A DNA stretch of 64,000 nucleotides from Oegoconia quadripuncta (taxonomy: Eukaryota; Arthropoda; Insecta; Lepidoptera; Autostichidae), in NCBI GenBank assembly GCA_949316235.1, contig OX438741.1, positions 23,340,324 to 23,404,323 of the forward strand, written 5' to 3'. Within the stretch, counting starts at the first letter, position 1, and each line of letters opens with the position of its first letter. The notes beneath the pieces are model-generated. The model saw nothing but the letters and a program-made list of their open reading frames with translations. It searched no databases and had not been told where the DNA came from. The position numbers and the translations under genes were made by a program. Shown piece by piece: positions 23,201 through 38,200 of this stretch.

Positions 23201-26200
23201 GCTGTATCTTCGGCTACATCATCACTTTCCGCCAGGTGAGATTGTGGTCAATGTCATTGATTGTGGTCAGATGACTGATTGGTGGAGTGGAGTGAACCCT
23301 GTCAGCGAAACCAACCGTTGCGGGTTCCAATCCCTCGAGGGGTAAATGTTTGTATGATGAATACGAACATTTATTGCAGAGTCATAGATGTTTATATAAA
23401 TATTTATGTATGTTTATCCGTTATCTAGTATCTATAGTACAAGCTTTGATTAGTTTGGGACTAGATGATTGGTGTAAGTGTCCGAAATATTTATTTATTT
23501 ATTTATTAATGTGACTAGTCGTTCAAAAAAGAACAAACAACATTGTTTCTTAGACAGCCCATTGGTATGTTGTATCCTGATTTAAAAACCAACGATGCGA
23601 GTTCAACTGCCGCTACAGGACAGGGGCCGCAGTGCATTATCACATTGTGAAATATAAAGTTATTTTCGTAGTGACTCAAAAAGTTGAAAGTCGAAGGTAT
23701 GGTATTTTGCACAACCTGCCTGTTATATAAAGTTATACTCCTACACCCAAAGGTTGCATGGAAGAGATCGCTTTTAGTGATAAGGCCGCCTAATTGTACT
23801 CTTATCAGTATTGTGTTTTGTAAAATCTCCTTTTGTACAATAAAGTGTATTTGTATTGTATTGTATGCTATTAGTATAATGCTAATACGGAACCCTAAAT
23901 TTACGCATGTCAGGCATACTTGTTGCCTGTTTTTTTTTCTGGTTTGTTTTTGGTCTATAGTTTTGGCTAATATTCTTTCATCAAAATGAAGCTTTTGTTA
24001 CCATTCCCGTGGCGTGGTAATGGGCGACCAGCAGATAGGGCATGGTGAAAAGCGTGGAGTACATGACTCCAGCTGTCCAACTGAAGAGAAGCACGGCAGC
24101 CCGTGCGCGTATCGCACATAGCATGAACATGCCGCAGCTGTACGTACATAGACCACCAACGTACACCTTTTTGGCCCTGGAACGAAAGAAAAAGCTATGT
24201 AAATAAATATAAAACTGACGGATTTGCCTGTGATTGGTAAATTGATACCAACATTTAAAACTGTTTTATCAGACTGCCCCAGGATTTATGGATGTATATT
24301 TCTATGGTAACTCCGATAGCCTTTAGGCTAGGCCTTTCAAACTCTTTAAAGGTAGACCGATTTTGAAGTGCAAAGTGTTAGGTTCGTCTTGATTCCCGGA
24401 GTGTCTGATACATTTTATAGTAAAAAACTGACATGGCGCCCACAATGCCCATAGTTGTTTTCAAGTATTTCAGCGAATGGTTTGACAGAGCTTTAAGTAG
24501 TAGTAGTAGTACTATATTTATTGTGTTGTAGTAGTTTACAACGGGTTACCGCTTAACCTCAACCACACCTGATGTTAAGTGAAGATGAGACAGGTGGAAG
24601 CATACGCTTACCCGGAACTTTTGTTATTAGATTTTTTGTCTGTCTTTCTGAATACGAACGGAGTGGCTGTGTAAAGGGCTAATAAAATTTTAATAATAAT
24701 AAATAATAAATATCCTTAGACATGCAAACAATGCCATCTAGTTTCACTTTAAGCAACTATAGGCTTGTGTTGTGGATACCAGATGATTGATATACTACTT
24801 ATTATAGATGAAAACATCCATAACTCGAGTACACATGTCCGTATTCATCACACAAACATATGCCCCTAACGGGATTCGAACCCGCAACCTTTTGGTATAG
24901 TGGTCAGGTTGCTAACTACACCAAACAGGTCGTAATTAAACTTGCAGCGACGGTACTAGTAAATTTTTGCTGGCATTTAGGTATACCTACGCTCTTTGTT
25001 TATCTCGAGAATATGTCGAAAATTTTCGGAAATAAAAATTAATGTGTCGTGGTTATAATTCAAGTGAAACAATGGAAGTATGGGAGTCATCCCATAATAT
25101 TTCATAATTACAACATCGTCTGCTGCTACGCGCGGTGCGGTGCTCTATGTGAAAGAAAGAAAACATTTATTCAGCTTATAATGGGCATGTACATGAAAAT
25201 TTTGAGAGAATAATGCTAAAACAAATGTAGTCTCTAAGATATACCAGCAATAATATTAATAGCCTTAATATATCTATTAGGGCAAAAGTTGCTAAAAGAA
25301 TATTGATTCGGTTAAAACTATACAGTGAGAACTATTATCTGAAATCATCATTATTAGGAAACTTTATATTCCGAAATTTCAGTAATTCCTTCATTTAATT
25401 TCATTCAGTAATTTCAGTAGACTGTTTGACGTGGGCAGAACCACGAGTGGAAGCTAATAAACAAGAAAGTATCTAGCCAGCAAAATTTTAACTAATTTAG
25501 AAATCTTGTTTATCTTCTAATTACAAGTAGTGTGCTGTATGGTGACCATGGTGAGGCATGTAAAAAGAATTGAACCAAGTCGTCTCTTCCCAAGGGTGTC
25601 GAGTATGGTACAAGCCGACTAAGAGGTTACATCAAGAACCATCTATAATGGGCGACCAGCAGATAGGGCATGGTTTACCATGCCCCGGTATAGTGTGGAG
25701 TACCTGATTCCAGATTTCGAAAGGTGGCCCGTGGATGTTGTTTAAGCCAAAACTTTTAAATTGACAAAACTACTTATTCTAAGTCATATCTCACCTTTAA
25801 TTTTATGCTTTTAGTCAATGAATGAAACTTTCGCAAAATTTACACGATGTCACTTTTTTTTTTTTATATGAGAGGGCGGCAAACTAGCATGCGGGTCACC
25901 TGATGGAAAGCAATCGCCGCCGCCCATGGACACCCGCAACACCAAAAGGATCACAATTGCGTTGCTGGCCTTTGAGGAAGGTGTAGGCTCGTTTCTTGAA
26001 GGTTCCAATGTCGTACTCGTTCGGGAATACCGCTGCCGGAAGTCCGTTCCACAGGGTGGTTGTACGTGGTAAGAAGTTTCTTTTGCGCCTTCTCCAGTTC
26101 TGTTCTTAACTATTTGATATATATTACCTACCTTTACCCTATCCAACCTACGGACTCCCGTGGACATATTAATATGATGGAAAATGTAAGTATGTGATTG

Positions 26201-29200
26201 GAGAAATATCAGTAATACTATCCAGAAGAAAAAGTATATGGTGAGTGAATAAAATCACCGTAGTTCTTTCTGCCTTCCAATCCCCCCATCTATGGTATTT
26301 TTTTGGGTGGTAAATTAGAATTACGTTACATTATAAGATAACTTCCTGAAGGAAGTCAATCGTCGAATCCAACTCGGCTGGGCAGCGTTCGGAAAGCTGC
26401 GTATCTTCTCGTCTCAATTACCGCAATGTCTTAAGACGACAGTCTTTGATGAAGTGTGTTGCCAGTGAGGACATATGGAACTGAAACGTGGTCGCTCACT
26501 ATGGGCCTCATAAGAAGGGTCAAGGTCAGCCAAAGGGCAATGGAGAGAGCTATGCTCGTATCGAATCAGAAGTGAGGAGATCCTCAGAACAACCAAGGTG
26601 ACAATATTAGGTGCTCGAAGAATTGCCAAACTTAAGTGGCAGTGGCCGGGGCACATTGCTCGTAGGACCGATGGCCGTTGAGGCGGAAAGGTTCTCGCCG
26701 GCATACGCAACGTGAGCAAACCCCCCACGAGGGGAACCGACGAATCGGTAAAGATCACCGGAAGCCGCTGGATGCAAGTAGCGCAGGTTGTGGAGACTTT
26801 TAGCGAGGCCTTTGTCCAGCAGTGGACGTCTATCGGATGATATGATGATGATGGACAAGATAATAACCTCTGCGATGCGACAGTTCACCTAATACCTAGA
26901 TATACGAGGGCAACCAGACGCAACGTGGGCAAACCCACCACGAGGGGAACCGACGAATCGGTAAAGATCGTCGGAAGCCGCTGGATGCGAGTAGCGCAGG
27001 TTGTGGAGACTTTTAGGGAGGCCTTTGTCCAGCAGTGGACGTCTATCGGATGATATGATGATGATGGACAAGATAATAACCTCTGCGATGTGACAGTTCA
27101 CCTAATACCTAGATATACGAGGGCAACCAGACTCTACAGACAGTGGAAGAACCCCTTTCTGCATAGCCGATAACGCGCCGACTGTTGAGCCTAAATAGGC
27201 AAGATTTGCGAGTTCTGGTAGGAACCCTAACTGATCACCGTGTACCGAATAAACACCTACGCAACCTAGGTGGTACCGACGTCCACTATCTATCTGTGGA
27301 TGAGTGAAGGCTGATGAGACTGTCCTCCACGTAATCCTGGAATGCGTGCATGTGAGTGGCAAACGAATGGGCACAAATCCTTGGCACACCGAGGTCACTC
27401 GCTCAGTGATAGTTTCAGAAGACTTCTGCGCTTCTGGTAGGTACTGGGCTGGCCCATGACTTTGCCACAGGTTCTGTAAGTACCTATGCATAACAAAGCC
27501 CACCAATGAGAAAGTTTCTTTGAAACCAATGGAATAAAATTGAGAATTCTGATGGAAACTGTAATGTAGTTAGGTATTTTATTAAAAATGTTACGGAATA
27601 TGTGATTTTGAATATTCAAAAATGGGATAGCTTACTTCATAGGCTCAATTGAAAATCAAAGGATACCAGATAATGTTAAAGGTCGTTGTATTACGTAAAT
27701 ATCATATTATACCGACCTCATTATTTAATCGCCAGGGGCTTAAAACAAACCTCGTACAAAATTCCAAATGAGCTAACAGTATTTAAACAGTGCCTACTGC
27801 GTACATGGGTGGGTACAAATGAAGATTTTTATTATATCTTTGTTCAGGAAATGGTAGGAAAATTAATTAGTACTTAGTAAAAAAGTTAGTACTTAGGTGT
27901 TTCTATATGAACTATGAATTGTTTGTACAAGGTCTAAACATTTTTGGTATTATGTTTAGAGTTTCGTTCCAAAATTGGAAAAACGGAATACCTTAGGAAT
28001 TACCTTTATTGCAGGAACTATTTGACATAGATAGTGCAAAATATTGGCCCAAATACAGATGTGAACTGAATTAAAATATTCCATTTTAGCTTAGGTTAAG
28101 GGGATAGTTTAAAAAAATAAAGGTCACCATTAAGTTGATCTTGTTGTTGATAATACCAGAATAAGGTGTAAAAATTATTGTATATTGAAACATAATATTG
28201 AAGTATGAATTTTAAAAACGAATTGAAGTATGTTTATAAATGTCAAATAAAATTTATAGCTGACACAAAAAATCTATATTACCTACTAGCGATCCATCCC
28301 GGCTTCGCATGAGCGCAATTATGTGCATGTATTTGGCATAACTTTCCGGATAAAATTCAAAATGATAGTGAAAACCGTATTAAATTCCATTGCGTAGTTT
28401 AGTTCTACTAAGAGTACAAACAGACATAGGCGGATAGCGACTTTGTTTTTATAGTATTTAGATATTAGAGATATAGGAAAGATGTGCGTTGGAAATCCCA
28501 AATAGCTAACACTAAGTAACATGAAACGCAAACTTTTGTTAATTACACAAAGCTTTCGGTAACAGAATAATACAAGCCAGGCCCGATTATGGTAATTTTA
28601 GAGCTAACAAAGTTTCCTCATAAACAAGGGATGCTTATTTAATTCTCTCTAAGTTGGTTTTAATTTATGTATGACAAAATAATTCTTGTGACAGTAAAAG
28701 ACGGTTTTGTTAAAGAATTTTTTACACGTCAAGTTATCAGAAAATAGTCGACATACACTATGCACTACAAGAACCCATTCGAGCCAATTTTGGCAATAAT
28801 TAAATTCATCATGAGCCTTACACTGTTCGGCCTCCTCAATATAATAAACCACCACGCAGATTGGCCGCGTGACTTTAGCCAGTGTTTTAACCTATAGGGT
28901 ATAGGCCACCGACTTGGCTTAATGGCACATTATTTTATGCGCCGTATGTATGAACCCGCGTAGCGGCCCGTGCCTGCGCCGCACGTGTTACCTAATGCTA
29001 ATACACCTGCCTATGAAAACCTATAAAACAATAAATTTTTAATGCAGAGATACCTATTGACAGCAACAATAGAACAGAAACGTCCAAATTTGGCTTGGCC
29101 GATTCAAGAAACTAAATTAATTGCAAATTATCTAAATGTATATGTGCACGAAGAAATGTGCTCCCTTTGAACGTTAATTTAACTAACTTAAATGTGGCCG

Positions 29201-32200
29201 GACCTCGGAAGCCCTTTCTTAATACTTCATCATTACTTTTAGACATGGACCTTTGTTGAGGATAAAGTCTCTTTTGATTTCCAAAATGTTGAACTGCCCC
29301 GATTGTACCTGGGGGGAGGATTATGCCCAAGGGATAGGTTAATGTGATGTTAGCACAGTTATGTAGTAAAATAATACGTTGACGCACGACAGCTAGATGC
29401 CAGTAAATAGTATTGATTTTTATAAGCCCGAAGCCCTGAGAGGAGCGTCTGAAAGTCAAGGGCCGAGCAATCGCGTTACCGCAGTAAGGAAGTGCCGCTG
29501 ATTTACAATCGCAAGTCAAGTTGAAGGGTAACATCACAGTATAATCAATAATAATCATTAAGTTGAAATTCTGGGGTGAAAGTATCTAAAACAAAATGAA
29601 TTAAGGTTCGAAATTCGCATTTTGACATTCCAAAAAACTGGCCAAATGCGTGTCAGAACTCGGTAAATGTGGTAAATTTTTTAAGGGGCTGACTACTTCC
29701 TAACGCACATTGGATCCCATACTATCAGCTGTTTTTACTGCAGTATTAAAAGTATGATAAAAAAATCACCGATTTCAATTATAGGATATGTAAGGTGAGA
29801 AAAAATATTTTCGTACTTCATACATATGCAGCAGCAATCAAATTTCTTTGGTTGTACCATTTACACCTGGCTGATTCGAATACACAAAAGTAAGTAACAT
29901 TCTGGAAATTATAAAAAAAAAAATTGTCGGCATTTTTCCACTGTTTCTCAATCAATGAAGAAATTCGGCAGATTTTGAACGAAAAATACAAAAATGCGAC
30001 ACAAGCCGGAAAAATTGTGCTTTTTATTGCAGTACGTAAAGGTAGCGCAAAGTTGAATCAAGGTTTTCCGTCTGGAAATTGACGTTATCAAAGATGCAGA
30101 CTCCGTTCATCCTGTTACAGATTAATATCCTCTTTGGATGCTATCAGTGTTGAGATAGTGATAGGCAATTTTTGAGTGAAATAGTGGAGGAATTGACACA
30201 TCAGTGATACTGGCTCCCAAGGCCAGAATTGACAAAAACTCAGCGGTTGTTCTTTTTACTCCCGATGAAAAAACAGAGATGGTATAAGTTTAAAGCCTAT
30301 AATGTCTAGTGTATTTGTGTTACTGTCTGTGGCATTGTAAAATGGCTGAATGGATTTAAAATGAATTTATGTTTCTGTTCTGTGGTATTTTGAATTTATT
30401 TAATGGCTATATTTGGGTGTCTACCGCAACCTTATAAAATATATGCATTGTCCCTTATTTGACTTAGTGACCTTTTATCCCCCATCGTAACCATCCATGT
30501 GAAGAAAATGAAAATAGAGGTAGGTACGCCACATTCGAATAATAACTCGTAAAATAACATTTCACGAGTTTGTATGTGAAGGGGACATAATGGAAATGAG
30601 GTGTCGGAGACATGTTTTCAATTTCAGTTTACACGTTCAGAAACTAGGTACGCATGTAATTATTTTCATGAAATACACATATTTTAGCAGAGCGATATAT
30701 TACCTACGACAGCAATTTCTCAGATTAAATTAGTTAGCTAACCAAGTGATCTCCTCGCGATTTTAAACAGATACGTAACGAGTAATGATTACCTACACTA
30801 CATTCGTGTGTAATACAAGAAAAGATTTTTTAAGTGTTACGAATTTGACGGCGTTTTCGGTGTGTGAGTGTGTTTTTTTTTTTTTTTTATACACAACGGG
30901 TGGGTAACTTGACCTCAATCACACCTGATGTTAAGTGAAGATGAGGTCGAAGGTGGAAGCGTACTGACCCGGAAACCCCAACACATTTGGGGGACTGGCT
31001 ATCTTATCTCTGACAACCGGAACACAACAATGTTATTAACATTGCTGCTTTGCGGCAGATTTAGATAAGATGGTGGTAGCTAGCCAGGCGGACATTTAAA
31101 ATGCCCTACCACCAACCAAACCTAGTACTTAAACATGTACCCCGCTGGGGATCGAACCCGCGACCTCCGAATCGTAAGCCCAATGTTGTTTATATTGAGC
31201 CACGGAGGCGGTGGTCCAGTGTTTATCCCGACCACAAATCAAATCAAATCAAAAATGTTTTTATTTCGTAAGTTATAAGAATAACCTAACACAGACCAAC
31301 CACCGGACGCATCGCAGTAATGCGTGGTCCCATTTGACCGTCGTTTTTTTTATATTAAAGTCTAAATTTGGGGACAGGTTCTTGTTTAATGAAAATCAGT
31401 TATGCCGTTTTGAAGATATTGAGCTTTTACCACCGTTGGTTTGGTCGATCTGGCTGGATATATAGTCATTTATTTCCCTGAGGGTTTTCTAAATTTTCAA
31501 TTCATAGTTATCTCGTAAGTTTGTTTCTTTGTAAATGCTTTATTGTACAGAAGAAGTATTTTATTTGGATACGAGCAATATTTATATTTCTAAAATCTTG
31601 TCAGCATGTACCTACCTACCTACTGAATACATATGTGTATAATTTTATACCGGATAAGTATCTTAACCGTAAGAAAAAAATAGGGCATATTAGGTAAGTG
31701 AAATAGAAATCATTAGAAAAAATATTGGCATAGGTAGTTTTATTTTATTTTTTTCAAAATCGCACGCGCTTGTGGATATTGATATGAGACTGGCGGGATT
31801 CGCAGGGTTCATATCATCCCAAATTTATTTGGAACTCATATTTTCTCCAAGTTTTCTTTATTTAATATAATTATGTAATTATGTGGAGTAGGCTACAAAC
31901 GCAACCGTCAAATGACACAATTAACGCTTTATTCAATAATGGTTTTGAAAAAGTCAAAAACTAACTATGGCAATGCCTTCTATTTCACTTACCTTATATG
32001 CCCTATTTTTTTCCTTACGGTAAAAAAACTCATTCGGTGAATGTACAATCCAATCATCCTAAAAGTATCACAGGGACTAAAGTGCCGCGGCGACATCTAT
32101 TAGAAACTATTCACATTACAACAACAACGAAACCAACTATACTAGCTACTCACAGACCAAAGTGTGTTTACACATATACACATGAGTATAGATACCATTC

Positions 32201-35200
32201 ATAAGCATCCGCTACTTAGATGTGTAGCAAAATTTCATCAACATTGTTAATAGATGTCGTAGTATAGTGGACAGTAGCATCAGTCGTTGAAACAAAGTGC
32301 AAGTTCAAACCTCAGTAGATTTTCGAATATTTTTTTTTATAATTAAGTATTCATATAGTAATTTGTGATCTTTCTAATAGATGGTGCTAGAGTGCTTCGG
32401 TCCATATAATACTTTTAGGGAGATTCGACTGTACATATATTTGGTCTACTGCTGTCTATAAGCATGTAGCTACCCATCTTTTGCTACTAATAGGTACGGT
32501 ACCATACGGCAGGCTTTAGATCTATCTTACAAAAATATGTGATGTACAAACTCTGAAATATACAGGGCTAAATTTAATTCGTGTAAATCCTGTTTACTGG
32601 TAACTCCACTCCTGATTATGAACAACTTTCCCCAAGGAACTATCGTCGAATTCGATGAAATTTCGATTATACTCATACAAAGTGAACTATTCTGAAACTG
32701 AATTCGGCTGTGGTTGCTAGTGGAAACTTGTTTATAATCAGAAGTGAAAGCATCAGCCGAAAATTGTTGAAATTCCATACTAAAGGTGGTTTCAGAATGG
32801 TTTACATTGCATGGGTATTAGAAATTTTTTTGTCGAATTCGACTATGGTTCCTTGGTCAAAGTTGTTCGTAATCAGGAGTGGAGTTACCAGTAAACAGGA
32901 TTTACACGAATTAAATTTAGCCCTGTATATTTCAGAGTTTGTACATCACATATTTTTGTAAGATAGATCTAAAGCCTGCCGTATGGTACCGTACCTATTA
33001 GTAGCAAAAGATGGGTAGCTACATGCTTATAGACAGCAGTAGACCAAATATATGTACTTTAAATTTAATTCGTGTAAATCCTGTTTACTGGTAACTCCAC
33101 TCCTGATTATGAACAACTTTCCCCAAGGAACTATCGTCGAATTCGATGAAATTTCGATTATACTCATACAAAGTGAACTATTCTGAAACTGAATTCGGCT
33201 GTGGTTGCTAGTGGAAACTTGTTTATAATCAGAAGTGAAAGCATCAGCCGAAAATTGTTGAAATTCCATACTAAAGGTGGTTTCAGAATGGTTTACATTG
33301 CATGGGTATTAGAAATTTTTTTGTCGAATTCGACTATGGTTCCTTGGTCAAAGTTGTTCGTAATCATGAGTGGCGTCACCAGTTAATGGGAATTATCGAA
33401 GTCAAATTCACCCTGTATACTAATCTGTACTTACCCAAACCTCTTGATAAGCCTCTCGATAACGATGGAGTAACAGGCACAGGATAGGGAGTACATTGCC
33501 ATCCCCCAGCAGCCGAAGCGAACTCCTGCTTCGTACTCCGTCCGACCCTCACTGCCGACGGGCGCCTGAAATGTAAGTTAGAGCAATGCGTTGGCGGTTT
33601 AATTGGACTTTTGTACCAGGCGTTAATAAATCAAAACTAATATAAATGTACAATTTACTATGATGATGACTATGATAAAACTGATCTAAAGAAACAAACC
33701 GGCTGTATTAAAAGCTAAACATTAATCTTCAAAGCGACTAAAGGGCGTCTGTGGCTCAGTGGAGGAGACACAGTCCCCCAATTTGGGAGGTTCAGGTCTG
33801 ATCCCCAGGCAGGTCATGTATCAATGAGTTTTTAAATTTAATTTAATGACTTATATACATTTATTCGACTGCTCTTAATCGGTGAAGGAAAACATCGTGA
33901 GGAAACCTACATGCCTGAAAAATTAAAAATTTCGAATTGCGGCACCGCTGGGCCAGCATGACGGACTATGGCCCATACGCCCTCAATATGTGGGAAGGTA
34001 TATCTGCAGTGGGATATCTACGGAATGATGATGATGATAAATAATTTCCATCAAGCATCAAGAACCATCTCGCATACGCCACTTTTCGGAAATATACCGT
34101 TTTCAAATCTGTTCAGCCGTGTTGTCCTTACAATGCTACAAGCTTTATAACCCTCTGTGTGTAAATTTATAATCTTCCTTTGAAAAGAAGCTCAAAAATC
34201 TCAAAGGTTGTTCTTTTTAATGTCAATATGTTATTTTATTGATTTGCACTCGTGAAGGGTAATATTAGCTGAATCATTAACTGGCAGTAATTGGAGCGCG
34301 GAGACCCCCAAAATATGTGATCACCAACCTGTCGGGATATCGAGCGGGGCATCGGTAACAAAGGCGAAACCCTGCCTCTGTAGCATGACATCGTTTGTCT
34401 CGCGTGACGTAGCAGTGAGAGTGGCACAGTCGTACATTTCATCCAAGTGAATGAGCAGGACAACTATTATCTCGTGAGACATTAACGTTTATCGCGCCTG
34501 TCATGCTACAAGTGCTGGTCATGGGAGCGACCATCATCATCAAGACAAGGGGGAGAGTGTGATTATGACACTCTCTTAAGATTTCTGTGGTAAGCTTTAA
34601 CCTTTAATATTTATTTCTTTAATTAGGTAGATGTATTATAGTTATTTTGGATCCTGTCCAGGCTGGATCTCTGAGTGTAAACCCCCCTTGACTAGACTGA
34701 AACCGCTTTTCGTTGGTAAATCCTTCTATGAAAAACAGCACTTGCAATTTGCTCCTTGTCCTGAAGCGAGCGTCGGAGACACTATATTTTAATAGATTCA
34801 ATATCAATCTGACTTACAGCAGGATTGCCACCAAATACCGCTTCCCCAACGAAATCAGTGAAGTAGAGCGAATAGCAGACGTGGGCCATCCAGCAGAAGA
34901 GATTCGTTAGGCAGACTACGCGCAGGGAGCTGGGCATCACCACAATGGACCGGAGATAGTGCTGCAGAGATAGATGCTTGCCGTGACCGTCAGGTGGTAC
35001 ATTGCCAGGGGCATTCTGGAAAGTAAGTACGAAGGCAAATGAAAAGATGAAAGAAAATGAAAAAAAAATATTTCGGTAACTTATGCCTGTTTACAAAATA
35101 ACAGTTGTGGAACTCCTTTAATTAAAACTTGTGTTAGGAGTGCTCGCCCTTTCAGCGTACGACAATTAATTAAGGCACGGTGTGATTATAGGTACTCTTT

Positions 35201-38200
35201 TTATACAAAAAATAAATAAAAGCTTACTGTTGGAATTGTGAGAGATAAAAAGTGTCTGTGTGTGTGTGTATGTAAAATAATATGGTATTGTTTCTGTTTT
35301 ACCAAGATCTCCACATAGTAATATCGTACACACTCTTTTTAGGGAGTTATCTGAGCGTCTGGTTGATGCATCCCAGGATCGGAGGGCTGGCCAATACTTT
35401 GGTCAAAGAATCAGCCTTGCTATACAGCGAGGCAACGCGGCCACCCTTCTGGGTACCATTCCACAAACCAGAGACTTGGGGCTAGTTTTTTATTTGTGAT
35501 TTTTTTTTATAATAAGTTGTATAATTATTGTTTATAAATACCAACTGATATTTAATTAGATAGACTTTTGTTAAACACAGTTAACTTATTGATGGATAAA
35601 AAACTAAGCATGTTATAGTTATATCGAAAGACAATACAATTGTAATTTTTATTTTTAATTTAAGTGTTACCAAGTTATTAAATAATATCATTGTGTATTG
35701 GCACATTATTTTTATTGTAACCCTTCACAGTTTAGGAATTAATTTGTACAGGTCAGTCAATCGGTATACACCTTAGACAACAGATTGTGTGAGTTGAATA
35801 TATACAAACCCATAAATTGTACTTAAAAACTTTGGAGAAGTGCGGCCCACCCGCACGTCGAGCGTAACACTTCCAGTATCCGCTGACCGTGAGTGGGTCA
35901 ATGTACGATGAAGAGGGTTAAAGAGACAAGGGAGAGTCAAAAATATAGGAAAATACGTTATATTAAATAGCATCTGGAACCTCGGTCAGCTCATACTGGA
36001 ACTAGCTCGTCGTGCGACATAAATGTACAGTCCCGTTCAAAATTGTAGTCATAGCCCGAGTACAAAGTGTTCAAACAATAACATTTTTTTCTAACACTTT
36101 TGAATTTCTAAAGAGAAATACTATATGAGAATAATATTCGTTACTTGCTTTAAATATTGTTTTCGAAAAAAAGCCGTTTGAATTTTGACTATGACTACTT
36201 TGAACCTCACTGTATCTATTCTAATTTTTTGTAGGTAACTTATGGGTTCAAATGTACTCAGCTTACACTGTAATATTTAGTTCATGAGTCCAAAGTATTT
36301 TTTCCTGACAGCGAGAACGACTTCTCAAACTAAAAGCAAAATCTAATACCTCTGGCTGATTCAAAGATCCGTACGTAGCATTATCTTGCTTCAGGTTATT
36401 TTTCTCAGTTCCCTGGTCGTCTACATCAAAGCTCTCCTGGGCACGTTCCTCCTGTGCCATTTTCCTAAACTCCTCCTGGGCCGTAAGCTCGTGGAGCGGG
36501 ATCTCTTTGAAGCTGGTCACGGTGGCAGACACGCATGCGATGAAGATTATAGTGATGAGGGAAAATACTGCTCGCACATGACCGCCGAATATCTCGCCTG
36601 AAAATAAAAGAAGAGTTCTCCGTTCAAATAAGGACTGGGGCAATGAATGTTCCGTAAAGGGTTGCCGCCTTTTGCAAATAAAAAATCGGGACCATCGATC
36701 GGTCATCGGACCATTTGAAGGAAAAAAATGCTCATTTTTCTATGAATATTTTTTATTGCTACGGGCCACTTTCGGCGGATCATATGAGTCGGGTCTAAAT
36801 TGGGTCATCAAGACAATATCATCGGAATCGGAACTGTCCCAGAAGCGGGACGAGTGACAACCCTGCTCTTCCGTACTATCAGTAGTTGTTTTACTGCAGA
36901 TCTAAAAGTAATCCTAATCCATTACCTACAAACTTTGACAATTGTAAAGATGCTACTAAAATAACTTAATACAGCTGTAAAAGTAGATACTTCGTAATAA
37001 TTTGTGCTTAACACTAATAAGTAGGAGCCAGGTGGACATTAATTTAATATTATAGATCACAAACAAATAGCGGTTACTCTTATAACATGCCCCTTTTTGC
37101 ATCGGGGGTTAAAAAGGTGTGCGCTCTCTGTTTGCTAAGCCAAGAAAAAGAATCTACGCAATTCCTAAGACAACTAGTTAATCCATTCGTAGAACCCTCG
37201 GATGTTCAGGGCAAACTAGCCTAAGCCAAGAAAAAGAATCTACGCAATTCCTAAGACAACTAGCAAATCCATTCGTAGAACCCTCGGATGTTCAGGGCAA
37301 ACTAAATTAAACAATTCTCACACGAAACTCATCAAATAGTTCCGACGATTTCGACTCAAACGACCCCAAAACAAGTTAAGCTTCTCAAAGGTCTAACCGA
37401 CCAACCCGCTAGTTTCGTGTACTATCACCTATTAAGGACAATATTCAACAAAACTTGGATTAATTACCCAATCTAGTTTCGTCCCAGTTGATGCCACCCA
37501 GTGCGTATCCCATGAATCCGCCCAGTCCAGCCATTACTGTGAAAGTACTCAGCCCTTTCGCATGGTCCTCTGAAGAGAGAAAAACATTTAGCAAATTAAA
37601 GCAAGCATCATCAGTATCCCTATTAATGTTCACTGCTGGAGAAAGGTCTTTGCTAAAGTGCGCCACTACGCGGTTCAAAATTTGCCTCATTCAACCACTT
37701 CTGGTGTCCTCTTTTCAGATCATCGATCATTCAAGGACGCTCCAGATTTCGTTTGACAATTGGCTTTACGGCCCATATCAAAATTAGGATATTCCACTAA
37801 AATTTTTGGAAAAAATATATTTGTGGTGCTTAATTAATTACTATAACTTAAACTAAACAGGTATATAACATAAAAATATGATGATATAAGTGATTAAAAA
37901 AGGAGTTGATACCCGACCTTGGGTTTTCGCTTTTTCCACGCGAGTGCTGTGTAGTTTCGGCATTCAAATAGAATGGAAACAACCCGTCTCTTCCCGTGGG
38001 TATCGTAAAAGGCGAGTAAGGGACTTTCCACCAAAATACCTATAGATTTGTACGTTTCAACGGCGATGGGCTCACCCCCTGTGTATATTTCTGTATATTT
38101 CATAAGGTGAATGATGGATGGATGTTGTATCAATCATTAATCTTTTTACGTTTGACACACCCAAACGCTAATGTTTGGGATATCTCTGACCACCCCATTT

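Noticed and set aside
32527..33386. Four similar 61-83-codon ORFs sharing RSGVTS
   Set aside because: They are translations of the MITE arms in the palindrome; no family motif or start context.
37135..37305. CRISPR-like array
   Set aside because: Only two long units without spacers, and the window is eukaryotic.
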